This document shows, in pieces, positions 9,091 through 17,535 of a DNA stretch of 64,000 bases. The notes under the pieces are model-generated. The model saw only the letters and a program-made list of their open reading frames with translations, did not search any database and was not told where the DNA came from. The position numbers and the translations under genes are program-made. How positions within the stretch are numbered: the first letter of the stretch is position 1; each line of letters starts with the position of its first letter. Location: positions 1 through 64,000 of the forward strand of contig MEIF01000003.1 in NCBI GenBank assembly GCA_001750645.1, in the 5' to 3' direction. The stretch comes from Gammaproteobacteria bacterium AqS3. Lineage in GTDB: Bacteria > Pseudomonadota > Gammaproteobacteria > MEIF01 > AqS3.

Positions 9091-11105
9091 TGGCCGCCTC
9101 GCCGCAGCGGTTCACCAGCGTGCTGATCGCCAACCGCGGCGAGATCGCCTGCCGCATCATCGACACCGCCCGGCGGCAGGGCTACCGCTGCATTGCCGTC
9201 CACAGCGAGGCCGACGCCGGCGCCCGCCACGTCGGCATGGCCGATGCCGCCGTGTGCATCGGCCCTCCCGCCCCGGCCGAGAGCTATCTCAGCATCGACC
9301 GCATCCTTGAGGCCGCAGCCCGCTCGGGCGCCGAGGCGGTGCATCCCGGCTACGGGTTTCTGTCCGAGAACCCCGACTTTGCCCAGGCCTGCCTCGATGC
9401 CGGGCTGGTGTTCATCGGCCCCCCGCCCGAGGCCATTGCCGCCATGGCCAACAAGGCCGAGGCCAAGCGCATCGCGCAGAGGGCGCAGGTGCCCTGCATC
9501 CCGGGCTATGAGGGCGAGGGGCAGGACGACGCCGGCCTGATCCGTGCCGCCGAGTCGATCGGCTACCCGCTGATGATCAAGGCCGCCGCCGGCGGGGGCG
9601 GGCGCGGAATGCGCCTGGTGCGATCGGGCGAAAACCTCGCCGAGGAGCTGGAGCGGGCGCGCTCCGAGGCGCTCGGCGCCTTCGCCTCGGATGAGCTGAT
9701 CCTCGAGCGCGCCCTGCTGCGCCCGCGCCACATCGAGATCCAGATCCTCGCCGACGCCCACGGCAACTGCATCCACCTGGGCGAGCGCGACTGCTCGGTG
9801 CAGCGGCGCCACCAGAAGGTCGTCGAGGAGTCGCCCTCTCCGGTCGTCGACGAGGCGCTGCGCCAGGCCATCGGCGCCTCGGCCGTGGCGGCAGCACAGG
9901 CGATCGACTACGTCGGCGCCGGGACGGTCGAGTACCTGCTGGATGCCGACGGCTCGTTCTACTTTCTCGAGATGAACACCCGCCTTCAGGTCGAGCACCC
10001 GGTGACCGAGCTGGTCACCGACACCGACCTGGTCGCCTGGCAGCTGGCCATCGCCCAGGGCGAGCGCATTCCCCGCCAGGAGGACATCCGCCGGCAGGGG
10101 GCCGCCGTGGAGGTGCGTCTCTACGCCGAGGATCCGGTGCGCGGCTTTCTGCCGCAGACCGGGCGCGTGCTGCACTGGGACCCCAGCCCGGACGTGCGCG
10201 TCGACCACGGCCTGCTCGAGGGCGGCGAGGTCAGCAGCTGGTACGACCCGATGCTGGCCAAGCTCATCGCCCAGGGCGGCACCCGCGAGGAGGCCTGCCG
10301 CCGCCTCGCCGCCGCCCTGCGCAGCAGCGTGGTGCTGGGGGTGCAGACCAATCAGAGCTTTCTGATCCGGCTGCTCGAGCACCCGGCATTCATCGCCGGG
10401 ACGGACGTCACCACCGCCTTCATCGAGGAGCACTTTGCCGATGCCGCCGCGCGCGGGGCGCCCGCCGGCAGCGCCGAGGCGGCGCTGGCCGCGCTGCTGC
10501 TCTACCGCAGCGACGCCGAGTCCACCGCCCCCGAGTGGCGCGCCTGGCGCTCGACCGCGCGCACCGACACGCCCATCCGCCTGCGCCGGCGCAGGCAGTC
10601 CTGGGACTGGATCGTGCGCCACCTCGGCGGGGAGCGCTATCGCATCTCGGCGGCCGATGACGGCTCGGGCGACGAGCCCGAAAGCCTGGAGCTGACCCAC
10701 ACCCACACCGACGCCCTCGGGTTCTCGCACCTGCACAGCGGCGAGGGAGCGGTGCATCGGGCGCTGCTGGTGCGCCGGGGCGATGCGCTCTGGGTCAATC
10801 TGGACGGGGATGCGCACCACTTTGAGGACTGCACCTTTGCGGCGCCCGCAGCGGCCGTCGAGGGCTCCGACGGGGTGCTGCGCGCGCCCATGAACGGGCG
10901 CATCATGGCCGTCAACGCCCGCACCGGCGACGCCATTGCGGCGGGCGCCGTGCTGGCGGTGGTCGAGGCGATGAAGATGGAGCACGCCGTGGTCTGCCCC
11001 GCCGCCGGCACCGTCGAGGAGGTGGCGGTGCAGCCGGGCGATCAGGTCGCCAACCGCCAGGTTCTGATGCGGGTCAGGATCGGGTCGGGTTCAGACCCCG
11101 GCTGA
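9090..11105 (+). CDS. atuF: Biotin-dependent acyl-CoA carboxylase alpha subunit, AtuF-like
   Basis: A 671-residue fused biotin carboxylase and biotin carrier. The biotin carboxylase part (about 1-450) starts TSVLIANRGEIACRI and has the Gly-rich ATP-grasp loop KAAAGGGGRGMR, the RDCSVQRRHQKVVEE motif and the EMNTRLQVEHPVTE active-site block. A BT-type linker follows, then the carrier domain with VEAMKMEH, placing the biotinyl lysine at K629. It works with the beta subunit encoded at 5472-7085. Length agrees with geranyl- and methylcrotonyl-CoA carboxylase alpha subunits. It is the last gene of the operon and converges with the ParA-like gene. Confidence 0.85.
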   Translation: MAASPQRFTSVLIANRGEIACRIIDTARRQGYRCIAVHSEADAGARHVGMADAAVCIGPPAPAESYLSIDRILEAAARSGAEAVHPGYGFLSENPDFAQACLDAGLVFIGPPPEAIAAMANKAEAKRIAQRAQVPCIPGYEGEGQDDAGLIRAAESIGYPLMIKAAAGGGGRGMRLVRSGENLAEELERARSEALGAFASDELILERALLRPRHIEIQILADAHGNCIHLGERDCSVQRRHQKVVEESPSPVVDEALRQAIGASAVAAAQAIDYVGAGTVEYLLDADGSFYFLEMNTRLQVEHPVTELVTDTDLVAWQLAIAQGERIPRQEDIRRQGAAVEVRLYAEDPVRGFLPQTGRVLHWDPSPDVRVDHGLLEGGEVSSWYDPMLAKLIAQGGTREEACRRLAAALRSSVVLGVQTNQSFLIRLLEHPAFIAGTDVTTAFIEEHFADAAARGAPAGSAEAALAALLLYRSDAESTAPEWRAWRSTARTDTPIRLRRRRQSWDWIVRHLGGERYRISAADDGSGDEPESLELTHTHTDALGFSHLHSGEGAVHRALLVRRGDALWVNLDGDAHHFEDCTFAAPAAAVEGSDGVLRAPMNGRIMAVNARTGDAIAAGAVLAVVEAMKMEHAVVCPAAGTVEEVAVQPGDQVANRQVLMRVRIGSGSDPG

Positions 11106-11208
11106 GCCGGGCCGCCCGCCCGGGGACGCTGTCCGCAGCCCGGTCGAGCCGCATATTCACCGCAGCGATGCAGCCCCCGACCGGCGCATCAGCCGCTCAA
11201 AACTATCT

Positions 11209-12558
11209 CTACCTCTTGGATTTGGATGCCGCCGCCGAGCGCGCGCTGCCGGTCTTGGTCGCTGCGGCGCTCTTGGATTCCCTCGGGCGCCCGGGTCCGC
11301 GCTTGGCCGCAGCGGAAGTCCCGCCCGCACCGGCGGCTTCCGGGGAGGTCTTGTTTTTTGACCCCTTGGGGCGGCCCGGACCCCGTTTCGGCGGCTCCGC
11401 CGAGGCGCCGGGTTCGGGCTCGGATGCGGGCTTGCTGCGCGAACCCCTGGGACGGCCCGGACCCCGTTTGTCGGGTTCTGCGGCCGCCGCGCGCTCGCTG
11501 CCGCCTGTGTCGACGTTTTCCGCAGAGCTCTCGGCGGGGGGTCTTTGGGCGGGTTTGGGGTCGGCAGTTTTGGCTTCCGGGGCTTTGGTTTGCGAGGATT
11601 CGCCTTCCCGATGCCGCACCCTGTCGAGCGCGCCCCTCTCGGACGGCGTCGTCCGGGGGGTTTCGGCCTTGGGCGTGTCGCCGGGTCGACCGGCCGGCGC
11701 CTGTGTTCTCGGTGCAGCCCCCGTCGCCGGCGGCCGGATCGGATCGCGCCGCTCTGAATCCGCCCGGGCGACATTCGGTCGCCCCGCCGCCGGTCGCGCC
11801 TCAGCCGGCGTTCTCGGGCGCGGGGCGCCGCCGACCCGCAGAGTTCTCGTCGGAGCCTGGATTTTCCCCAGCCGCTCCGGCTGCGGCTGTGCAACCGGCT
11901 CCACCGGCTCGCCCAGCGACCACCTCACCAGCGCACTCCAGGCCTCGGCCTCTCGCTCATTGCGCGTCAGCGACGCGGTCTCGTGGATGCTCTGCCCGTC
12001 AAAGAGCGTGCGCTGGTAGGACTTGGACTCTCCGAACAGCGCGATCAGCGGGATGTCGACCTCGGAGAGAAACGCCTCAAAATCGGAGAAGTCGCTGCGA
12101 TCGTCCTGATCGCGGCAGCGGTTGCCGACTGCGCAAACCGGCATCTGCCTGTCCAGATAAACCGGGTGCAGCAGTATTTCGGCGATGAAGTCGACGGCGA
12201 CCTCCATATCGAGGGGCGACGGGGTGATCGGCAAAATCAGTCGATCACTGCGCTTGAGCACCTCACCGAGCGCCTGGCCGTGCAGCGCCGCACTGGTGTC
12301 CATGACGACCTGCGAACGCTCGGAGGCCAGCAGCTGGTTCAAATCCTCCCAGGGTGCATCCTCAAGCGTGGCGTCAATGCCCATGACGCTCGGCCTGCGC
12401 CCCCTTCTCCGGGCAACCCACATCATCGCCGACTGCTGCACATCCCAGTCGGCAAGGGCGACCGGGTAGTTGTGCATTGCAAAGTAGGTCGCCAGATTGA
12501 TGGACAAAGTGGTTTTGCCGCATCCGCCCTTAGAGTTAATTAATGCAATCTTCTGCAA
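11209..12558 (-). CDS. ParA-type ATPase with C-terminal triple AT-hook tail
   Basis: A 449-residue protein with two unlike parts. Residues 1-215 form a ParA/MinD P-loop ATPase with deviant Walker A KGGCGKTT near the N terminus, the ADWDVQQSAM segment (Walker A' region) and VVMDTSA. Residues from about 230 on are Pro/Arg/Glu/Ala-rich and disordered, with three KRGPGRP AT-hooks at 364-370, 391-397 and 419-425, 27-28 residues apart, and a basic end. AT-hooks bind the minor groove of AT-rich DNA, so this may be a nucleoid-binding ATPase. The TTG start at 12558 is chosen because the P-loop starts at once; it overlaps the end of pyrC' by 23 bases. No ParB partner is in the window. Confidence 0.85.
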   Translation of the reverse strand: MQKIALINSKGGCGKTTLSINLATYFAMHNYPVALADWDVQQSAMMWVARRRGRRPSVMGIDATLEDAPWEDLNQLLASERSQVVMDTSAALHGQALGEVLKRSDRLILPITPSPLDMEVAVDFIAEILLHPVYLDRQMPVCAVGNRCRDQDDRSDFSDFEAFLSEVDIPLIALFGESKSYQRTLFDGQSIHETASLTRNEREAEAWSALVRWSLGEPVEPVAQPQPERLGKIQAPTRTLRVGGAPRPRTPAEARPAAGRPNVARADSERRDPIRPPATGAAPRTQAPAGRPGDTPKAETPRTTPSERGALDRVRHREGESSQTKAPEAKTADPKPAQRPPAESSAENVDTGGSERAAAAEPDKRGPGRPRGSRSKPASEPEPGASAEPPKRGPGRPKGSKNKTSPEAAGAGGTSAAAKRGPGRPRESKSAAATKTGSARSAAASKSKR

Positions 12559-13834
12559 AATCTTGCCGGCGCACCGCGCCCTCTGCGTGGCTCGAACCGA
12601 GCAATGTTAGCAGTTGCGAGCCATTTTGCGGATGCCTCAGCAGCGGCGGCGGGTTATTCCAGGCGGAGACGGCGGCGGGCTCATCGAGACTCCAAAGACA
12701 CAGATCGACCGGGCTGCCGGCGGTCACTTCGACCGGCTCCAGCCCGAGGATGGCGCGCGGTGCGGTCGTGATCGCGCGCACCAGCGCCGGCAGCGGAATG
12801 TCGCGCCGCAGCCGGGAAAAATACGGCAGCAGGGCGTCCAGTCCGGCGACCCCGGCCCCGAAATCGCTGAAAAACGGCAGGGCTGCACCGCGCGCGGCGG
12901 GACGGTGGTCGGTGCACAGGGCGTCGAGCGTCCCGTCGATCAGGCCCTGGCGCAGTGCGGCGGCGTCCTCGGCGGTGCGCAGCGGCGGGTCGAGGTCGTA
13001 GCCGGCCTGATAGCCGGGGATTTCGGCGCCGGTGTGCACCAGGTGGTAGACGGCGGCATCGCAGGTGACGCGCGCGCCCCGCTCCCTGGCCTCGGCGATC
13101 AGCCGCAGCGAGCGGGCACAGCTGATGCGGCCGATGTGGATGCGCACGCCGGTGCGCTCGGCCAGCTGCAGGACGCGGGCGACCTCGACGGTCTCGGCCT
13201 CGGGCGGCGACTCCGGCAGCCCCAGACGGCTGCTGACCGGGCCGGGATGCACCGCCCCCGCACCGGCCCAGTCGGGGTGCAGGCAGCGCAGCAGCACCGT
13301 CGCCCCGCAGGTCTCGGCGTACTGCATGGCGTGCAGCAGCAGGCGCAGACTCTGCGGAGCCGGCGCCCCGCCCAGACTCAGCGCCGCCGCTCCGGCATCG
13401 AGCAGGGTGCGCATCGGCGCCAGCTGCCGGTCGCCCAGATCATGGGTCAGCGCCCCCAGCGGCAGATACCGGGCCGTCCTGGGGCCGAGATCCAGCTCGG
13501 CGATGCTGCGCACCGCCCACTGGCTGTCGAGCGGCTGCTGCCGGCCCGGCTGCAGGGCGACGGCGGTGAAGCCGCAGCGCAGCGCATGACCGGCCTCCTC
13601 GGCGAGCCTCTCAGGGGTACACCTCTCGTGCTCGAACAGCCCGCAGTGCAGTTCGACGAATCCGGGGGAGAGCACGCAGCCGGCGGCCTCGGTGATCGCC
13701 GCAGCGCTCGCCTCAAACCCCGCAGGGGCGGCGCCGACGGCGGCGATGCGGCCATCGGCGACGTAGACGTCTGTGACCGCATCGCACCCGGCGGTCGGGT
13801 CGATCAGCCGCACCCCGCGCAGGAGCCGCATCAC
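12536..13834 (-). CDS. pyrC': Non-catalytic dihydroorotase homologue PyrC'
   Basis: A 432-residue dihydroorotase-like amidohydrolase. Active enzymes have DxHxHxR at the end of the first strand; here the motif at 61-65 is ELHCG, so the Asp is changed and the second metal-binding His is lost. That matches the PyrC' (PyrX) subunit of pseudomonads, which is inactive itself but is required for assembly and activity of aspartate transcarbamoylase. The gene overlaps pyrB by four bases (ATGA), the same arrangement. A working PyrC should be encoded elsewhere. At its 3' end it overlaps the ParA-like gene by 23 bases. Confidence 0.88.
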   Translation of the reverse strand: MMRLLRGVRLIDPTAGCDAVTDVYVADGRIAAVGAAPAGFEASAAAITEAAGCVLSPGFVELHCGLFEHERCTPERLAEEAGHALRCGFTAVALQPGRQQPLDSQWAVRSIAELDLGPRTARYLPLGALTHDLGDRQLAPMRTLLDAGAAALSLGGAPAPQSLRLLLHAMQYAETCGATVLLRCLHPDWAGAGAVHPGPVSSRLGLPESPPEAETVEVARVLQLAERTGVRIHIGRISCARSLRLIAEARERGARVTCDAAVYHLVHTGAEIPGYQAGYDLDPPLRTAEDAAALRQGLIDGTLDALCTDHRPAARGAALPFFSDFGAGVAGLDALLPYFSRLRRDIPLPALVRAITTAPRAILGLEPVEVTAGSPVDLCLWSLDEPAAVSAWNNPPPLLRHPQNGSQLLTLLGSSHAEGAVRRQDFAEDCIN

Positions 13835-14769
13835 GCGGCATCCCCACCCAGCAGCATCTGCATCACCGCCATGCGCACCCAGACGCCGTTCTCGACCTGC
13901 CTGAGGATCAGCGAGCGCTCTGAATCGGCCAGCTGTGACGAAATCTCGACGCCGCGATTGATCGGGCCGGGGTGCAGCACGAACGCCCCGGGCGCGGCCC
14001 AGCCGAGCCGCTCATGATCCAGTCCGTAGCCCTGGCGGTACTCCTCGGCCGAGGGCAGCAGCGACGCCCCGAGCATGCGCTCGTTCTGCAGCCGCAGGGC
14101 GATGATGACCTCGACCCCGGCCAGACCCTCGGCCAGATCGGTGAAGTTGCGCGCCCCCAGCGCCTCGGGGTGGCTGGGCAGCAGCGTCGCCGGACCGATC
14201 AGGCGCAGATCGGCAACGCCCAGAACGCGCAGACCCTGGAGCAGCGAGCGCGCCACGCGCGAGTGGCGCACGTCGCCGACGATGGCCAGGGCGAGCCCGT
14301 CAAAGCCGCCGCGGTGGTCGCGGATGGTCATCAGATCGAGCAGCGCCTGGGTGGGATGGGCGTGGAAGCCGTCACCGGCGTTGATGACCGCAACCGCCTC
14401 CCCCATGACCTCGGCCGCATAAGCCGCCGCCCCGCTGCTGCTGTGGCGGATGACGACGATGTCCGGACGCATGGCGCGCAGCGTCTGCAGCGTGTCGCGC
14501 AGCGACTCGCCCTTGGTGATCGATGAGCCCTCGACATCGAAGTTCAGCACCCGAAGGCCGAGGCGCGCCGCGGCAAACTCAAAGCTGAAGCGCGTGCGCG
14601 TGCTGTTCTCGAAGAACAGGTTCAGCAGCGTGCGCGAGTGCTCCGGCGGGGCGAAGCTCTGCTGGCTGCGCAGCGCCGCGGCGGTGTCCAGAATGTTGTG
14701 CAGCGCAGGGGCGTCCAGATCGTCCAGCGTCAGCAGATGACGCAGCGGCGGCTGGGGCACCTCAGCCAT
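13831..14769 (-). CDS. pyrB: Aspartate carbamoyltransferase catalytic subunit
   Basis: A 312-residue enzyme that condenses carbamoyl phosphate and aspartate, the committed step of pyrimidine synthesis. The carbamoyl phosphate loop STRTR is at 56-60, followed by HPTQALLD, GDVRHSRVA and LHPGPINRG. The ATG at 14769 gives the family N terminus; the frame is open upstream inside yqeY but that part is unlike pyrB. Its start overlaps the end of yqeY by eight bases, and its end overlaps pyrC'. No attenuator or PyrR-type leader is visible because it sits inside an operon. Confidence 0.96.
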   Translation of the reverse strand: MAEVPQPPLRHLLTLDDLDAPALHNILDTAAALRSQQSFAPPEHSRTLLNLFFENSTRTRFSFEFAAARLGLRVLNFDVEGSSITKGESLRDTLQTLRAMRPDIVVIRHSSSGAAAYAAEVMGEAVAVINAGDGFHAHPTQALLDLMTIRDHRGGFDGLALAIVGDVRHSRVARSLLQGLRVLGVADLRLIGPATLLPSHPEALGARNFTDLAEGLAGVEVIIALRLQNERMLGASLLPSAEEYRQGYGLDHERLGWAAPGAFVLHPGPINRGVEISSQLADSERSLILRQVENGVWVRMAVMQMLLGGDAA

Positions 14770-15214
14770 CCCCGGAGAGCCTGAGCTTGACGAGACTGCT
14801 GGCCTCGCCCAGATCGGCGCGCCCCTGCAGGCGCCGCTTGACGGCACCCATTGCCCGGCCCATGTCGCGAATGTCGGACACCCCGGCCTCGGCGAGGATC
14901 TCCGAGACGGCCTCGGCGAGGGCGTCGCCGCTGAGCTGCTCCGGCAGGTAGGCGGACAGGTGTTCGGCCTCGGCCGCCTCCTTTTCGGCCAGGTCGGTGC
15001 GACCGGCCTCGGCGAAGGTTTCGGCATTCTCGCGCCGCTGCTTGACCAGCTTGATCAGCAGCCCCTGCAGATCCGCCTCGGCAAGCTCTTCGCCGGCCTT
15101 GATCTCGAGCTTCTGAATTTCCGACAGGGTCATGCGCAGGGCGTCGAGGCGCAGCCTCTCGCCGGCCTTGAGCGCCTCCTTGACGTCATTTTTCAGCTGC
15201 GCTTTGATGCTCAT
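14762..15214 (-). CDS. GatB/YqeY domain protein
   Basis: A 150-residue cytoplasmic protein made of the two helical YqeY parts: an N-terminal domain (MSIKAQLKNDVKEALKAGE) and the C-terminal tail-like domain (DIRDMGRAMGAVKRRLQGRAD) related to the tRNA-binding end of GatB. Its function is unknown; a tRNA-related role is inferred from the GatB similarity. The ATG at 15214 is preferred over a GTG nine bases upstream because GGGG lies at ribosome-binding distance from it. It follows rpsU, with the rpsU terminator between them, a widespread rpsU-yqeY pairing. Confidence 0.92.
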   Translation of the reverse strand: MSIKAQLKNDVKEALKAGERLRLDALRMTLSEIQKLEIKAGEELAEADLQGLLIKLVKQRRENAETFAEAGRTDLAEKEAAEAEHLSAYLPEQLSGDALAEAVSEILAEAGVSDIRDMGRAMGAVKRRLQGRADLGEASSLVKLRLSGDG

Positions 15215-15234
15215 ATTCCCCACCCCCCGGTCAT

Positions 15235-15264
15235 AAAAAAACCGGCGCCGCTACGCGCCGGTTC
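15235..15264 (-). terminator. Rho-independent terminator after rpsU
   Basis: Read leftward, an 8-bp perfect stem (ACCGGCGC / GCGCCGGT at 15262-15255 and 15248-15241) with a six-base loop is followed by six T (15240-15235). It lies 30 bases past the rpsU stop and directly before yqeY, so it probably attenuates read-through, leaving S21 made in excess over downstream genes. Confidence 0.85.
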
Positions 15265-15296
15265 AATGCGTCTGCACTCTGGCCATTCAGGTCAGA

Positions 15297-15512
15297 TCAA
15301 AACGAGCGGTTCAGCCTTTGATCCACCATCCGGCTCTTCTTGTGCTGCCGCTTGACCGCCGCCTTGCGCAGGCGGCGACGCTTCCAGGTGGGCTTTTCGT
15401 GAAACTCGCGGCGCTTCAATTCGTTGATGATCCCGGCGCGGTCGCAGGCGCGCTTGAAGCGCCGCAGGCAAGTGTCAAACTGCTCGTTGTCGTTGATGCG
15501 AATGCTCGGCAC
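15297..15512 (-). CDS. rpsU: 30S ribosomal protein S21
   Basis: A 71-residue ribosomal protein starting with GTG at 15512 (VPSIRINDNEQFDTCLRRFK), giving the usual family length. The basic tail WKRRRLRKAAVKRQHKK is typical. S21 sits near the mRNA exit and anti-Shine-Dalgarno region of the 30S subunit. A candidate extended -10 (15542-15547) lies upstream and a strong terminator downstream; yqeY follows. Confidence 0.97.
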   Translation of the reverse strand: MPSIRINDNEQFDTCLRRFKRACDRAGIINELKRREFHEKPTWKRRRLRKAAVKRQHKKSRMVDQRLNRSF

Positions 15513-15541
15513 AGGATCGACACCGCTCAAAAAGCGCGCGG

Positions 15542-15547
15542 AGTTTA
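15542..15547 (-). promoter_or_regulatory. Candidate extended -10 for rpsU
   Basis: On the minus strand TGC-TAAACT is followed by CCGCGC. The surrounding CCCTGTGCTAAACTCCGCGC differs by a single base from the sequence before rpsF at about 44535-44554, suggesting a shared ribosomal-protein promoter type. Confidence 0.5.
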
Positions 15548-15557
15548 GCACAGGGTC

Positions 15558-16073
15558 CTACCGCTCCGGCTCGGCCTGGGGCAGGTCGGCCGAGGCGATG
15601 TACTCGCCGAAACTCTCGCACCAGATCGTCACGGCCCGGGCCTGTGCGAAGGCCTCAAGGGGTGCGGGGTAGACCTGGGCGCCCTGAAAGCTCTTCAGCT
15701 TGGCCAGGCGCATCCGGCCGGCATCGGCGAGGAAGTCGGCCTCGGTTTCAATGCCGGCTGTCCGGTTGAGGTAGATCCAGAAATTCGGCCCCGGCCCGAC
15801 TTCAAAATCCTCGGCGAATTCCAGCAGCACGCTGCCGGCGCCCTGCGGGTAGACGTTCAGGCCGCCCCGGCCCCAGTGCACCATGTCCTGTCCCGGTGAG
15901 CCCTCGCGCAGCTGCGTGCGCACCAGCACGGACAGCCCCTCGGGGGCGGGCTGGTTGACCGGCTCCGGCGGGAACAGAAACGGATAGGCGATCAGCATGC
16001 CCCCGGCGCCGGCGACGCCCCCCAGGGCAGTCCCCAGCAGCAGCCCGAGTGTGATCGACACGCTGCGGTGCAC
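15558..16073 (-). CDS. DM13-domain membrane-anchored protein
   Basis: A 171-residue protein with an N-terminal hydrophobic signal anchor (about residues 7-32) and an extracytoplasmic domain resembling DM13: a D(M)VHWGRGGLNVY start, a GPGPNFWIYL strand and the ending AVTIWCESFGEYIASADL with a conserved cysteine. DM13 domains have been proposed to carry redox or electron-transfer roles, but the activity is not established. It starts with GTG three bases past the tatC stop and so belongs to the tat transcript. It has no Tat motif of its own. Confidence 0.75.
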   Translation of the reverse strand: MHRSVSITLGLLLGTALGGVAGAGGMLIAYPFLFPPEPVNQPAPEGLSVLVRTQLREGSPGQDMVHWGRGGLNVYPQGAGSVLLEFAEDFEVGPGPNFWIYLNRTAGIETEADFLADAGRMRLAKLKSFQGAQVYPAPLEAFAQARAVTIWCESFGEYIASADLPQAEPER

Positions 16074-16076
16074 AGC

Positions 16077-16931
16077 TCAGAGCGCCCCGAACAGATGCTC
16101 AAATGCGGCGAGCATGCCGAGCGCCCCCAGGATGCCGCCGAGCAGCAGGCCGCACAGGCAGGCGGCCAGGAAGGGATGCCGCAGCCCCCAGCCGGGGGGG
16201 CTCTCCGCAGTCTCGCCGCCCTCGCCCCGGGTCAGGAACAGTCCCAGCTCAAACAGCAGCCACATCGGCACCGCCAGCAGAACCTGGGAAAAGATGTCCG
16301 GCGGCGTCATCAGCATGCCGACGACAAAGAACAGCACGACCAGATAGGGCCGCTTTTCGATCAGCGAGCGGCGCTCGACCGCACCGCTGCGCACCAGCAC
16401 CAGGATCAGCACCGGGGTCTCAAACGCGAGTCCGAAGGCGAAGAACAGCTTGATGACGAAATTCAGGTAGGCGTTGATGTCGGTCATGACCTGGACGCCG
16501 TCCGGGGCGACCGAGACGAAAAAGCCGAATATCAGCGGAAACACCACGAAGTAGGCGAAGGCGATGCCGGAGAAGAACAGCGCCACGCCCGAGCCCACCA
16601 GCGGCAGCATCATCCGCGCCTCCCGGCGGTACAGCCCCGGGGCGATGAAGCGCCAGAGCTGCAGCAGCACGTAGGGAATGGCGATGCAGAAGGCCACAAA
16701 GAAGCACAGCTTCAGCGGCACCAGCAGCGGAGTCGCCACCTCGGTGGCAATCATGCCGCCGGGCAGCTGGGACTGCAGCGGGGCTGAGAGCCCCTCGTAA
16801 ATCTGCCGGGAGAATGGCAGGCAGGCCAGAAACACCGCCAGCACGGCGATCAGGGCGCGCAGGGTGCAGCCGCGCAGCTCCAGCAGGTGCTCAACGATGG
16901 GCCTGGGCTGGTCCTCCTCGGCGTAGGTCAT
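16077..16931 (-). CDS. tatC: Sec-independent protein translocase TatC
   Basis: A 284-residue, six-helix inner-membrane protein that recognises twin-arginine signal peptides of folded substrates. The N-terminal PIVEHLLELRGCTLRAL (E/LR motif), the FIAPGLYRREARMM loop and the later FAFGLAFETPVLILVLV segment are family marks. Its ATG overlaps the tatB stop (ATGA). A twin-arginine oxidase that could be a substrate is encoded at 52144-53592. Confidence 0.96.
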   Translation of the reverse strand: MTYAEEDQPRPIVEHLLELRGCTLRALIAVLAVFLACLPFSRQIYEGLSAPLQSQLPGGMIATEVATPLLVPLKLCFFVAFCIAIPYVLLQLWRFIAPGLYRREARMMLPLVGSGVALFFSGIAFAYFVVFPLIFGFFVSVAPDGVQVMTDINAYLNFVIKLFFAFGLAFETPVLILVLVRSGAVERRSLIEKRPYLVVLFFVVGMLMTPPDIFSQVLLAVPMWLLFELGLFLTRGEGGETAESPPGWGLRHPFLAACLCGLLLGGILGALGMLAAFEHLFGAL

Positions 16932-17299
16932 GCCTTGCGGTCGCCGTCCCGGGCCGGCGGCGGGTCTTGCGGCTGATCCGGAGCCGGGTCCGAAGCTGGA
17001 TCGACCGGATCGGTCGGGTCGGTCGGGTCGGCTGGATCGGGGTCCGGCGCCCCGCTGCGCTGCGCATCGTCCCGGTCGCGGTTGATCGAGCGCATGACAT
17101 CGCGGTTGAACAGATCCTGCTCCAGGCCGTGGACATCCAGCTGCTGCTCGACCTCCTGCTGCATCGAGCCGAGCCAGGCGCGCAGCCGGCGCCAGCGCGC
17201 CAAGATCTGCCGGACCAGCTCGGGCAGCCGCGCCGGGCCGACCACCAGCAGTCCCAGCAGCAGCACCAGGACCAGCTCAAAAAAGCCGATGTCAAACAT
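16928..17299 (-). CDS. tatB: Sec-independent protein translocase TatB
   Basis: A 123-residue protein with one N-terminal membrane helix (FDIGFFELVLVLLLGLLVVGP), the conserved GPxRLPELVR hinge and an amphipathic helix, then a charged tail containing PADPTDPTDPVDP-type Pro/Asp repeats. TatB forms the receptor complex with TatC. The ATG at 17299 is taken because the membrane helix begins there and the ATG overlaps the tatA stop by one base; the open frame further upstream is not TatB-like. Confidence 0.94.
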   Translation of the reverse strand: MFDIGFFELVLVLLLGLLVVGPARLPELVRQILARWRRLRAWLGSMQQEVEQQLDVHGLEQDLFNRDVMRSINRDRDDAQRSGAPDPDPADPTDPTDPVDPASDPAPDQPQDPPPARDGDRKA

Positions 17300-17523
17300 T
17301 AGCCGCCCGAACCGGGGGCCTTGGGCGGCTGGGAACCTGGGTCGTCGTCTGAATCCGATCTGCGGCTGTCGGATGATTCCTCCTCTTCGGAGGATTTGCG
17401 AAAACTGCGCAGCGCCGCCCCGAGGTCGCTGCCGATGCTGCGAATGCGCTTGCTGCCGAACAGCAGCAGCACGATCGCCAGCACGATTAGAAGCTGCCAG
17501 ATGCTGATTCCGCCAAATCCCAT
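17299..17523 (-). CDS. tatA: Sec-independent protein translocase TatA
   Basis: A 74-residue pore-forming component: a short membrane helix ([17 protein letters not shown]), the [20 protein letters not shown] amphipathic helix and an acidic/serine-rich tail. First gene of the tatABC set; it follows hisE with a 12-base gap. Confidence 0.96.
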   Translation of the reverse strand: MGFGGISIWQLLIVLAIVLLLFGSKRIRSIGSDLGAALRSFRKSSEEEESSDSRRSDSDDDPGSQPPKAPGSGG

Positions 17524-17535
17524 TGTCCTGCCCCG

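Noticed and set aside
8886-10985. 699-codon leftward frame opposite the carboxylase alpha gene
   Set aside because: It is the antisense shadow of a GC-rich, clearly homologous gene; the translation is low-complexity and matches no family.
11168-12019. Rightward frames opposite the ParA-like gene
   Set aside because: Low-complexity shadows of the disordered tail; the leftward frame has the P-loop and AT-hooks.
13831-15027. 398-codon version of pyrB
   Set aside because: The first 86 codons lie inside yqeY in another frame and are Pro/Arg/Ser-rich noise; PyrB starts at 14769.
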